Positions 1 to 11,174 of a DNA stretch of 64,000 bases are shown in pieces. Each line of letters begins with the position of its first letter. The first letter of the stretch is position 1. The DNA comes from Musa acuminata AAA Group. Taxonomy: Eukaryota; Streptophyta; Magnoliopsida; Zingiberales; Musaceae. The DNA lies in contig NC_088340.1 of the NCBI RefSeq assembly GCF_036884655.1, positions 7,447,501 through 7,511,500 on the forward strand. Direction: 5' to 3'. Both the position numbers and the translations under genes were made by a program. The notes beneath the pieces were generated by a model. That model was not told the DNA's origin, did not search any database, and worked only from the letters and a program-made list of their open reading frames with translations.

Positions 1-2500
1 TTACCGGGACACTAGTCCAAAAGCATTGAAAGTATTTCGTCGTGGCATTTATAAATCTCTAAAGACCAAGTGCAATGATATTCTTTGCAACATTACGGTG
101 TATAAGTGCAACGAAGTTATGCAAAACTTCCATGATAGCAACAATAACAACATTACGTGGAATTCATACAAGCGCAACAACATTTTACAAAGCTTTTGCA
201 GGGACCGCAATATTATGCAAAACCTTTCTTATTAGCAACATTCAACACAAGTGGAGAGATCATATGCATAAGGCCATCAACGACTAGGGTTTGATTGGGT
301 ACACTAGCCAGTGGTAGCATATGTGTACCACTCAATCGTCTGATGGTAATATCAGCCAGAGGCGATTGAGTGCCATCTTCCTAAAAAGATCATTATCATA
401 GTTAATATTCAAGTTTGAGTCTCTCACGAAGTATTAATCATGCTTTGATTCTATAAAAGTTATCATGCTCTTAAGTACATTTCAAACACAAATACATAGG
501 AATGACAACATCATATAGTATCATCACTCACCAAAAGTCTAAAACTTTTAATAATAATAATGATCCAACTTACTAGGTAAGGAGTTCAGCATTATTTAGT
601 TAGGGTTTGAAAAGTTAATGTGAAGAAAAATAAGTCTTAGGTCGGCCACTCAATAGTACCTATATTGAAATGACATATGTTGATAATTCTGTTGTTGCTC
701 GCTATAATTTTAGGCCTTTGAAAAATTTTACAATAACAACATTTAACAACACTACCGAGTAGAGTAATCTCCAATAGGAAAGAAGTGCGTAGATAACTAT
801 AAAATAGAATGAGAAAAAGAATTCCACATATGATGGTTAATGTATCGAATAATGTAATATATAATCCATGCAATATAACTAACTATATATATAAATACAA
901 AACTATATACCCATCATCATTAGCAACTAGGATATGTGAATCTTTCAAGATGACTCAACTTTCTCAGTAGCTAATATAGATGAATCATATTGCACTCTGA
1001 TGAAATCGTCATGATATGTCTCTAATATCACATATGACGGTTTGCTAATCGCTTAAGTCTCAAAGGTATTTAAAAAGAATATCACCTTACTAGTACTGAT
1101 TTACTATCCTCAATAAGAAATTAAGTATCAATTTACTCAATCTTATATATCAATCAATATGATTATGCCATATCATGTTATGCATATCGATGCATATATA
1201 TTTATATATATTGTACAAAGTAAGATGTATTATCATAAAGGTCAATCGAAGTCAAAATAAGTAGATAGAATATGATAATTAATATAATTTTCATAATAAA
1301 CAGATCAATTACATGATAGGTTTTAGTATGCATTATAAATTTTAATTTATTTATTTTTCTTATATTTATTTACTCAAGATTTTAGCAAGTCAAAATTATT
1401 AGTTCTAGGTTAGTGTAGAATTGAAAGTAACCCATTAATCTCATTCTTATCATTTAAACTCTAAAAAAAATTATATTTTGGGGTGTTTTCTAATTTTTTA
1501 TATTTTTTATGATTTTCTAAATTATTGTATATTTTTAATTATCTATATTTTAGCTTTGTTACTGCTTAAAGGCCTGCTCTATGGTCAGCCTACTAACTTG
1601 GGTCGACCTATGGATTGGGCCTTCATAGCTACCTTACTGCTCGGCCTCTGCAAAATTGGATCTCTCAAAACTGGGCTTCATATGGATTGGCCTCTGCAAG
1701 GATTGAGTTCAATCTGGACGTATAGATGTGGTTCGATCGGGATCTGGTCAGGTTCGATCTCATGGAACGATTCGGTTCAATCTGGATGTGATCGGGTTTG
1801 ACCGCTTGTGAAGGTTGGGTTCAAGTCAAGATTGAGTCAACTGGAGTCAATTTAATCCATCTCAATTGCACCGATTGGGCTACGTGATTGGGTTGGACCA
1901 TTCAAGGCTAGTCCACCTAGATTTCATGCAGCCTGCTACGTCAGCAATTATGACGATGATGATGTGGCATTGGTCGAATGCTGATGTGGCAATAATCAAC
2001 GATGATATGACAAATTTTATGTGAACATGTTGTGCCAACATGCATAACTGACATAATACAACTCAATGTTGATGTGGCAGTGGTCAACATTGATGTGGCA
2101 CCATAAGTGATGACAAGGATAAATACATATTTTTTTAATATTATTTTTAAAAATTCAATAATATTATTTTTAATAAATAAATATTTTATATAAAATTGAT
2201 GATAAAATACCAATAATAATTAAGATAGAATGCTCCACTAATTGATTCATGACATGGCTAAAGGAAGTGGCAGAGGGTATGACACATACATAGGTTAACA
2301 ATAATAAACCAAACCAAAGAGGTCACGAATATAAGAAGAGAAATGGTGTGACAACCTTTGAAATTTTGGATCATCCATTTATATTCACGACGACTTTATC
2401 AATCCAATAAGTGGATGATATAAGAACACGAGATCTTTCGCTCTAATATCATCTTAAATGTTGTCAATGTCATTCCATTTAAAAGCTTAAGACATAGATA
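1..2500. repeat. AT-rich decayed repeat-element DNA
   Basis: No coding sequence is recognised. At about 75-240 there are degenerate repeats built around GCAACA and TTTTGCA motifs. At about 1560-1900 there is a patch rich in direct GATTGGGTT/GGTTCAATCTGG-like words, followed at 1958-2102 by several copies of TGATGTGGCA spaced roughly 20-25 bases apart. This texture is typical of decayed plant retroelement non-coding DNA, but no reverse transcriptase, integrase or terminal repeat can be identified. The element assignment is therefore inference. Confidence 0.4.
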
Positions 2501-2509
2501 CATCATTTG

Positions 2510-3685
2510 CTATTTATTATTGTCCCTTGCCATGCCATGGCCGCAAGAAGAGGGTGCCTGTGCTCCAAACCTCTCGCTGAAGGTTAGCTGCATCCACGGC
2601 GGAGAAGGAAAGCCACAGCCACATGAGGCTGTCCCTCAGCACTTGCCGTGTCCTCCTCCCCTATCTCCCTCGGAAAGCAACCTCTCCTCAACCCTTTCTC
2701 CATCTCCCATCAGCTGCCACAGGACACACCCTCTTGTGGGGCTTTTCTCAGGCTTGTGTTGGCTGACAGAAGCTGGTTGTCTTTGGTAGTGTGAATCACT
2801 GGAAAGTGAGATCATGGTGCCCCACAAGGAGGAAGAGGCACATGAGGGGTGCAAACTCTGGTGCAAGTCTGACAGACAGACAGATGCAGAAGGTTTTGGC
2901 AGAGACATGTAGGAGATAAGAAAGAAAGTGTCTGTGGTTTATAGAGAGGCATGTGGGTGGGGATTGGATGCAGGCCAACTTGGTGAAGAATGGTATCCCC
3001 CTCCTTGGAGTGAATTGTGTGATGCATTGCACCTTGAGTCATGCTATTCTTCAACATCATGATGTTGGGAGTCCAAAAAAGCTGAGCAATTTGCAGGGTG
3101 AACAGTTATGGCTTGTGGTTTGGGTGGTGGTGTATCACATCTTTCTTTGTAATAATTGTCCACTAATATGATCATAAGCATGATTTAAACCCCTAATCAA
3201 TAGGTCCATTACATGCATATATATATGGGTTTAGTTAATCTTATTATATCATGTCGAGAATAAATACTAGTTTGATCCATCTTAACAATTCGATCATCAT
3301 ATTTGAATTAATCAAACCTATTAACCTTAATGTTAGATGACAAATACGATCGTGATCACGATGATTATGATTCGATTTAGCTCTCTTAGTTACTCTTAAT
3401 GTGACATTCGCTTTACCTATTTTTGTCCATCTCTTTTTCTATCATTATATAACAAAATAAAATACCATTATCATGCGATAAAATTAACCTTAACTACGGT
3501 AGTCTCATGTGCAAAATCACAAGAGTCAAAGATTGTAGGCAACTTTGACCAATATTATTCCACCCATCGTTTCATGCCGTAGTCCCAACACCGAATCAAT
3601 CACAAGTACAAATTCTGTGGGCATTTTCTCATTGATTGGAGGAAATAGACGATCTTCTCTCTCTCGATCTCTTTCTCCTTTTCTT

Positions 3686-3733
<48 letters not shown>

Positions 3734-4285
3734 TGAAGAGCGCGGAAATCCCGGCAAGACATGTGAGGCTAACATGGTAGGCCAACTTTGAATCCTTAAT
3801 TGAGATACAGACTTCCTCTACTGAAAGCAAGTATTTGTGTCCAAAAGTCAAATGCTTTACTTTTATTTTGGAGACAGTAGCTTATCAAACAACAGTATCA
3901 CAATGATGCCATGATGTATCCTCTTATATTAATGGCTTCACCTAATTTAATGACAACAAATAGTTGATCATCAAATGATTGCACACCTAATCTTTGGGAA
4001 TGTAATGTTACTAAGATGATTCTTGCAATTTAAGAATGTCAATGTGTTTACCTTTAGAAGCAATGTACTTTAGTGACTTGGATCATAAGAGAGTGATGCA
4101 GTCGGTGAGGAAGAGTGTGGTTCCTTTTCACTGACATCTCTAGTAGATGTTCAAAGCTTGGACTCGAGCAGTGATGGAAACCCGAAGAAACAAGAAGCGG
4201 ATCGATGTGGCACTGTCTTAATCTGTTCATGGATATTTGTCCCATTCCTGTTGTTACCGTGCCTGCCATTTGTTGGAAAGTAGAT

Positions 4286-4365
<80 letters not shown>

Positions 4366-4500
4366 AAGAAGAGACAACATGCATGTGCTTCTGATTTGGA
4401 TGATCGCTGCAGTCGTTCTCAAAGTCCATGGCGGGCAGCCGACTTGTCTCTTTGCTTAGAGATACCAGTGCAGGAGCCATGTCCATGTCCACATCTCCTC
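2510..4500. other. Intergenic; microsatellites upstream of the expansin gene
   Basis: 2520-2910 is GC-richer than its surroundings and is open in more than one frame on both strands (89 and 90 codons). None of the products resembles a known family, so I do not call a gene. A pure (CT)n tract lies at 3689-3729. The rest up to 4280 is unremarkable AT-rich DNA that probably includes distal promoter of the expansin gene. Confidence 0.4.
4286..4361. repeat. (GT)n-(GA)n compound microsatellite
   Basis: About 20 bases of (GT)n run directly into about 57 bases of (GA)n. The tract ends about 150 bases upstream of the expansin TATA box, so it lies in that gene's proximal promoter. Length polymorphism is expected. 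Plant GAGA-binding (BBR/BPC) proteins recognise such tracts, but a regulatory role here is inference. Confidence 0.9.
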
Positions 4501-4509
4501 CGCTCTTGG

Positions 4510-4517
4510 TATAAATA
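4510..4517 (+). promoter_or_regulatory. TATA box of the expansin gene
   Basis: TATAAATA lies 85 bases upstream of the expansin start codon, followed by a pyrimidine-rich stretch (CTTCCCTCCCCTTCTC) that is a plausible transcription start region. Spacing and context are typical for a plant core promoter. Confidence 0.75.
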
Positions 4518-4601
4518 GACCACCTTCCCTCCCCTTCTCTTCACATCCCAACCAATACGAACCACCTCTTCTTCTTCCTTTGCCCACTGCAACATCTTTT
4601 A

Positions 4602-5557
4602 ATGGCTAGGCCAAGGTGTTCCCTCTCCCATGCTATATTCTTCTTCTTCTTCTTCACGATGTCTTCCTTCGGCTTCTTCGTACCTGGGGCCTTGGCAGGC
4701 TCCTACGGGTGGCAGAACGCCCATGCTACGTTCTACGGCGGCGGCGACGCATCCGGCACCATGGGTGAGTTCCCAAACTCAAAGAACAATGGTTGATGGT
4801 ACGCCTTGGACTCCGCCATTGCTAAGCTTTGCCATGTGTTGGGCTCATCAGGAGGAGCTTGTGGGTACGGCAACCTCTACAGCCAGGGGTACGGGACGAA
4901 CACGGCGGCGCTGAGCACGGCGCTGTTCAACAACGGGCTCAGCTGCGGCTCCTGCTACGAGATGCGGTGCGCCGACGACGCCAGGTGGTGCCTGCCGGGC
5001 TCCATCGTCGTCACCGCTACCAACTTCTGCCCGCCCAACTACGCCCTCCCCAACGACAACGGCGGGTGGTGCAACCCCCCGCTGCAGCACTTCGACCTCG
5101 CCGAGCCCGCCTTCCTCCAGATTGCGCAGTACCGTGCCGGCATCGTCCCCGTCTCATTCCGCAGGTGCCACCACCGGCCGTCCCCCACCTTGTCAGGTTT
5201 CCCCCCTGCCCAAAGCAAGCGTCTCACGCCGTGTTGTGACCACTGTCCTGCAGGGTGCCCTGTGTGAAGAAGGGAGGCATCAGGTTCACCATCAACGGCC
5301 ACTCCTACTTCAACCTGGTGCTCATCACCAACGTCGGCGGCGCCGGCGACGTGCACGCGGTGTCGATCAAGGGGTCCAAGGGCGGGTGGCAGACCATGTC
5401 GCGCAACTGGGGCCAGAACTGGCAGAGCAACTCCTACCTCGACGGGCAGAGCCTCTCCTTCCAGCTGACCGCCAGCGACGGCCGGACCGTCACCAGCTAC
5501 AACGTCGCGCCAGCCGGGTGGCAGTTCGGGCAGACCTTCGAGGGCGGCCAGTTCTAG
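4602..5557 (+). CDS. Alpha-expansin, secreted cell-wall-loosening protein
   Basis: Three exons, 4602-4764, 4852-5164 and 5254-5557, give 259 residues with GT-AG introns of only 87 and 89 bases. Expansins loosen plant cell walls non-enzymatically at acid pH by disrupting cellulose-xyloglucan contacts. Residues 1-32 form a signal peptide with a run of seven Phe. The mature protein begins near [20 protein letters not shown], the usual alpha-expansin N-terminus. Domain 1 (GH45-like) holds eight Cys (58, 86, 89, 94, 101, 114, 128, 162) and the HFD motif at 134-136. Domain 2 (CBM63-like, about 170-259) holds the conserved Trp residues and ends in the family-typical [13 protein letters not shown] tail. 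Both splice sites fall where alpha-expansin introns usually lie, the second inside the RRVPC segment. Length and motifs indicate an intact gene. I cannot assign a numbered EXPA orthologue without a tree. Confidence 0.97.
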
Positions 5558-5787
5558 CGCCGCTGCCGGCAGGACTCGTAGCCTCGCTCGAAGGCTGCTG
5601 CTTCTTTTAGGCTGAGGCCTTCGTTGTGGTTGGACGCTGAGGTGGCTTAATTAGCACCCGCTGAGGCCTACCTAATGATGATTATAATTACAGATATGAA
5701 GTATCAGTTGTGACGTGGAATGAGTGCCTTGTTAGAAATTAAGAAAGCAAAGGCCATGATGCATGGATAGTGTTAGGAAATTAACCT

Positions 5788-5825
<38 letters not shown>

Positions 5826-6494
5826 CACTGCTGAATATTGGAAAAGTAATGACTGTAAGAATTCGTCTTATATAAGGATTGGCAAATTCTGATTTCGTAA
5901 TTTATTCCTGAGATCCTACGAAAGATAGGTACTAATCTTATGGCTTATAATGTAATATCAGAGTAACCTAATTAGAAGATGGATTCTTGGTTTCGTAAGC
6001 CTAAATGCAGAGATTGTTATGGAGAGAATTCAGCACATTTATGTAGTTTGATTAGCCTAATCATTGAACCTAAAACAGATCAAGATACAAAGATTCAGAT
6101 TCCAGATCAATAAATTAAGTGGAATCAACACATTTGGCCCTTCGGGTTGAGGAGGGAAAGATAAAAACATCAGAGACAGAAATGAACTTTGATCACTGCA
6201 ACTTATTTCCAGAGTATCATCACCAGCACAAATTTTCAACCAGAGATTTGTAGTAGTGATAATTTCTCTTTATTCTTTGCAGTCCAATTCTTTCAAATTA
6301 CAGGGAGAAAAATAATTCAAATTACACTGAAACTTTCAAATTTATCATTCTAAACTTTCATGAATTAAAACTTTACAACGCAATATACAGATGACTGAAG
6401 TCACAGATGGTTTCTTATGAATGTGCCTATCGCAAAGAAAGAAGACAACACATGAAAACATGACATCTGAACTGGTATATCAAAATCTTTTAGA
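5558..6494. other. Convergent 3' intergenic with (TA)n
   Basis: This is the space between the 3' ends of the expansin (+) and reticulon-like (-) genes. It must contain both 3' UTRs. A (TA)n microsatellite lies at 5791-5823. No other gene is seen. Confidence 0.5.
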
Positions 6495-9400
6495 TTATGC
6501 ATCTTTGCTCTTGGAAAATCGTCTTGGGAGTCTGCGGATCACGTTCTCATCCACTATCTTGTAGTGTTTGGAAATTTTCCGGTGAACCATCCCAGCATAT
6601 CTGTCTACACGATCTTCGTATTTATCATATAATGCAGGTATTGTGAATGACACTATAATCCCTGTTGTGCAACAAACATCGAATCAGCAGAATGCAGGAT
6701 GAAGGAAATTGGTCTGATTTCAGACAGCCAGAAAAGACAATTTAAATGAGGTTTAATATTTCAGCATTCCATTGGAGCAAACAGAAAATGTTAGTAGCCT
6801 GGACAACCACATTCAATTCAGGACTAAATAAAAATTCAACCGTCAAGTATGCCCAAGCATGTTTACAGATTAATGCAGGAAAAGCATATCTCATGCCCGG
6901 GTATGCTTGGGAGTTGCTTTGAAAAGCAAAGGATATGAAATATCTAAACTGCAATGGTTCAATAAACTGCAAGACCATCTCAATATAACTGTCTATTGTG
7001 CATGCATCAGAATGTGTGAGAATAAGTGTGGATGGCCATCTATTTAGGCGACTACTATTCATTGACACTTTGTGTTGTTACTGAAGCATGTGCTGCAGCT
7101 TTTTATTCATCATGATGAGTGAAAGAAAAGCATACCTATGTATGCAAGGGTGAAGAATGAAAAGAAACTTCCAACAACAGACAATAGCCAGAGGATAACC
7201 ACCACCTGTAAACAAAACAACTACTGAATACTTCTGCTGTGACAATAGCAAGGCAGTGAGCATTGTGAACTCTATGATTTAAAAGGATAAACCACTGCTG
7301 ACCTGAAAAAATATCCTGAAGTCTTTGCCAAGAGTGATATCATGGGCCATCATCAGCATATTATTAATTTTAACACGAAAAGAAGCAGCAGCATTGTTCA
7401 CCATTTCCTCTGATAAAACTAATTCTGGCAATGGCTGGAGTTGCCTGCCCGAAAAAAATCGTTGTCAGAGAATTCAAAAGTTGTTTTCTTCGAACAGAAA
7501 CAAAACATAACAAGAGTTTACTTATAAAGATACAATACAATGACATCTTACTTATCTAAAAGCACAGCACTGTTTGCCCGGGCAAATTGAATTACAATCA
7601 AAATGAGCAGAATGTCTGAGCAGATTGTCAGGAATGATAATCCAGATCGCTCAAATAAAAACCAGGCAATGGTTGCACCTATCATAACAGCAATTGAAAT
7701 CCATCGGCGTTTCCACAGAATGACATCAGCAGCTAAGGAGAAAACCAACAGCTTAGGATATTACAGAATGAAACAACTATATAAATACAAGCACAAGTCA
7801 TATTGCATTTAAATAGAAGCTCTAGTAGCAAATAAGAAGAGAAGATAAATCACATTATATGCTAGCTTTTTGGTTCGTGATCCCAATCACAGTAAGATTG
7901 TAAAAAACTCTGTACTATAAGATGGTAAGTTTGGAAAGACTGTCATCTCAGAATAATAGGATTTAATATACCGTTGCAAACATGATCTATGTCCAAATCT
8001 ATCATGGTAGAAATTAAACCTTCATGTATTTGAATCTATATCTATTTAGGCCTTATGGTTTTAGATAATGCATGTAAAAACTTGTTCGGCGATCAAATGA
8101 CAATGTTCAAGGAAAACATACCAACACATGCTTCAGGCCAAGTACCAAGTACTTAGAAGCTAATGATACATTCAAGTTACAGTATTCTAGTGCTCTTTAT
8201 TCACTCGACCTGCAAAATGATGGCTTATTTTGTTGGCCCCAGTCAAGAAGACCAAGGGCTAAAGCTCTACACATCATGAAAGCAAGTGGAGAACTAAAAA
8301 TATTGGTGATATATTGGTTGGATAGATCAAGATACTGGTTAAATAGATTCCCATAGTTAAACCCAGAAGGCGTAACTCCAAAAGTTCGAGCTACCAAGTT
8401 GAAGCAAGCCCAAACTTCTTTAGCTTGTGTGTTCATACAACTCTACATGCTTATTTATATGTTAGACATTCATATTATTTAGGTATATGTTATATACGGA
8501 AGAAAGAAAACCCAAAAAAAAAAACCCAAAAGGCTTCATTAAATTCTATTGATTCAACTAAAGATGTTGCTTAGAGCTTAATGGGGGAAAAAATTCATAT
8601 AGTCAACCATAAATAGTTGCAGTATTATGGTTTGTTACTGTTGTTTATTTCATTTTCTTTTGCTATATAAATATTTTGGGAGAAGCCCTAGCTTTTAAGA
8701 GTGACCCTTACATTTGAGGGTCTCATAATTTCGACTGTTTATAATCTCAAAGTCATTAGGAAAAAGTGTTGACATCTAGAAAACAAAGAAAGGACATGAA
8801 CGGCAATTCATGTCCCTAAGATAAGAATGTTAACATGAATGGTAATCCACTTGAAAGGGCATGAATGGTAATTAACTAGAAAGGACAATAAGTTCATCAA
8901 TTTAATACTTCTAAATTGGTTAACATCTCTAACAGTAGCTCAGTGCACAAAGCGTTCAAAGAAGGTCAATGGACACAACCTTACCCCTATAAGCAAAGAG
9001 ATGGGCTTTGCAACCAGAATCTTGACCGCTTAGATGGCAAAGAAGCAATTTTATCATCACACTGAGATCCATCCTTTAAGTAGGCCACAATTTCTAAAGA
9101 TATCAATTTTTTACTGTCATGAGAGATCAGAATAAAGCATGACAAATTCATTTTCATAATGTCATTATCATATATCTAAACTCTAAATTAATATATGTCT
9201 ATCGATTAGCTCATACAAACAAGTAAACATATTTGCAATCTATTGTTGATCAAAATGTTATGTGCTGGTCTCTGATAAAATGGGTTCCTCCTATCAAGAA
9301 GTCACCTTTCTTCGAGAGGAAGCAGTACATCTAGAAAGAATAAGAGGGAAAAGGGAAAGAGAAGACAAAAGGGGGATAGGTAAGAGAAACTAAATTTATT

Positions 9401-10774
9401 TAGAATAAATAGAATATATCCAATCATGACACTTGGGTAGTTCCTCACTTATTTACAGAAGTTGTGGGAGAATAAATTTGACATCATCACCTCACAAACA
9501 ACTCACTGGCATAGACCTTCAAAACCTCTGAGTCAATAGTACTATAATATGAAGCCTAATCTATAGTATATCCATATAGGGAGTCTCGGACACTACTTTA
9601 GATGAGCTCTTAAAAATACGAATGCAAATTTGTATAAAAGTAACTTAAGAAATGGAAGCATGTTCTTCATATGAAAATAGGCTGATGTAAATTTTTTTCT
9701 CCTCCGAATAATCTATAAAATACTGCATTTGGTAAGTTATGATTCTAGCTAATTTGTCATAGCAAACCTCCATGGAGATTAATCAAATTCCAACCAAGGC
9801 GGCAACATGTAAGCTGACTCATGCTAGAATAACTATTTACATGACAACCAAGACCCACGTACTGGCCGACTAAGCCTCAAATAGGGTTGGCAAGACATAT
9901 TGGCTTATGAAGGCTACTAGATCTTGTTACAATCTTCAAAAACCATCATCGAAGGTGATTTTAAGCCCAACTAGTCTCAGACATGTACTGGACTTATCAA
10001 GCCTAAGTTACACATCTTACAGGAAGTGTCCATAAGAACATCACAAAGTCTTTTTCCTTCTAGCTCTTTATTTCAAGAAGTTACAATCAAGAGAAACTAT
10101 AACAGAGAAGTATTTCTCGGTTCATGATCTTAACCACTCTTGAGTAGACTATCAAGAATTTTTTCCCCCCTCATTTACTATGATGCTCCAATTCCAAACT
10201 AGCATATTGTGAAAGAAAATTTAATTTGTTTCATTCTGCTTTTCTATCATATATTTTAGTAACAAAAATTTAAAGGAAAAGAATCAACTCCGATTTGAAA
10301 CACAGAGCGTCCATAACATCACAAATTTCATCGAGAAACAAAAAAGAGAAGAAGTCAATATCTCGTACTCCATATGCACCAAAATCGCTTAGTATAGTAC
10401 GGGTACTTTTGCTAAAGAAGAAAAACTTGTTGCCCACATGAACCAACTGTAGAACAAGTAGCAAATACTTTCCTAAAATAGCGAACGAACGGTAGAAACC
10501 CTAGGAGAACCATTCATGGCACAATTCAAGAAAAAATCCCTACCTTAAGCCCCAAACATCAAGAAACATCTCTTCGGAACAACAAACACCGCACGGACTA
10601 CCTTTAGCCGCTCGATCAAACAACGACAAGACACAACGTACCTTTGCCGCCGCCGATTATCTGATGGATCGACCGCTGGCGATTGAAGAGGCGATAGCAC
10701 TGGTCGAGCGCGCTCTCCTTCCGCCCCTCGGCGGCGATTTCCCCGTTCGAGGGATCCGACACGCTGCCCTCCAT
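6495..10774 (-). CDS. Reticulon-like protein (RTNLB), ER membrane shaping
   Basis: Minus-strand exons 10642-10774, 7552-7732, 7303-7444, 7136-7205 and 6495-6661 give 230 residues, with every junction in phase. Reticulons insert hydrophobic hairpins into the ER membrane and curve it into tubules. The reticulon homology domain covers about 45-200: [20 protein letters not shown] (34-53), a first hydrophobic hairpin (about 56-94), a polar loop with [21 protein letters not shown] (110-130) and a second hairpin (about 152-182). It is followed by the [17 protein letters not shown] segment and a basic tail. The N-terminus is short (44 residues) as in small plant RTNLBs. The start is the first ATG, in context GCC-rich on the sense strand. 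Intron 1 is very long (2909 bases) while the others are about 100-470. The numbered RTNLB orthologue is not assigned. Confidence 0.95.
7733..10641 (-). other. Long first intron of the reticulon-like gene
   Basis: At 2.9 kb this intron is longer than the other four together. It is AT-rich with no recognised gene. A 79-codon minus-strand ORF at 8197-8436 resembles nothing I know. Repeated words around 8785-8890 (variants of AAAGG-CATGAA-GGTAAT) suggest an inserted, decayed repeat, but no element boundary is visible. Confidence 0.5.
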
Positions 10775-10953
10775 TATCGATTCACTGAATCCAACGCACG
10801 TAGCAAGAACCCGATCGAATTAGACAGGGAAACAAGAATAACAAGGAAAGATTCCCGGTGGAATGGAGACCAAAGGACCTTTGGCTGCGGTGCTCGGCTT
10901 TCGGAATCGAAGTTCAAAGAAGAGGAAAAGAAAAGGTCCACTGAACTTTACGA

Positions 10954-10960
10954 TTATATA

Positions 10961-11002
<42 letters not shown>

Positions 11003-11135
11003 CTTTTTTATATTTTCCAGAAGATGCCTCACTTTTTTGACTTTAATATATATATATATATATATATATATTTAAATGGACGTTAATATCAATTTGAATT
11101 TCAATATTATTATGATAATTGTTAAGAAAAATGAT

Positions 11136-11174
<39 letters not shown>
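10954..11174. repeat. Microsatellite cluster upstream of the reticulon-like gene
   Basis: Four tracts lie within 220 bases: (TA)n at 10954-10970, (AAT)n at 10970-11001, (TA)n at 11046-11071, and (TA)n(TG)n at about 11135-11174. The nearest begins 180 bases upstream of the reticulon-like start codon on the minus strand, so the cluster occupies the likely promoter. Confidence 0.9.

Noticed and set aside
4237..4518. 93-codon ORF with a long Arg-Glu run upstream of the expansin gene
   Set aside because: It translates the (GT)n(GA)n microsatellite; it lies in the promoter.
8197..8436. 79-codon ORF in the first intron of the reticulon-like gene as a nested gene
   Set aside because: No recognisable family and no flanking splice or promoter signals; probably part of a decayed insertion.
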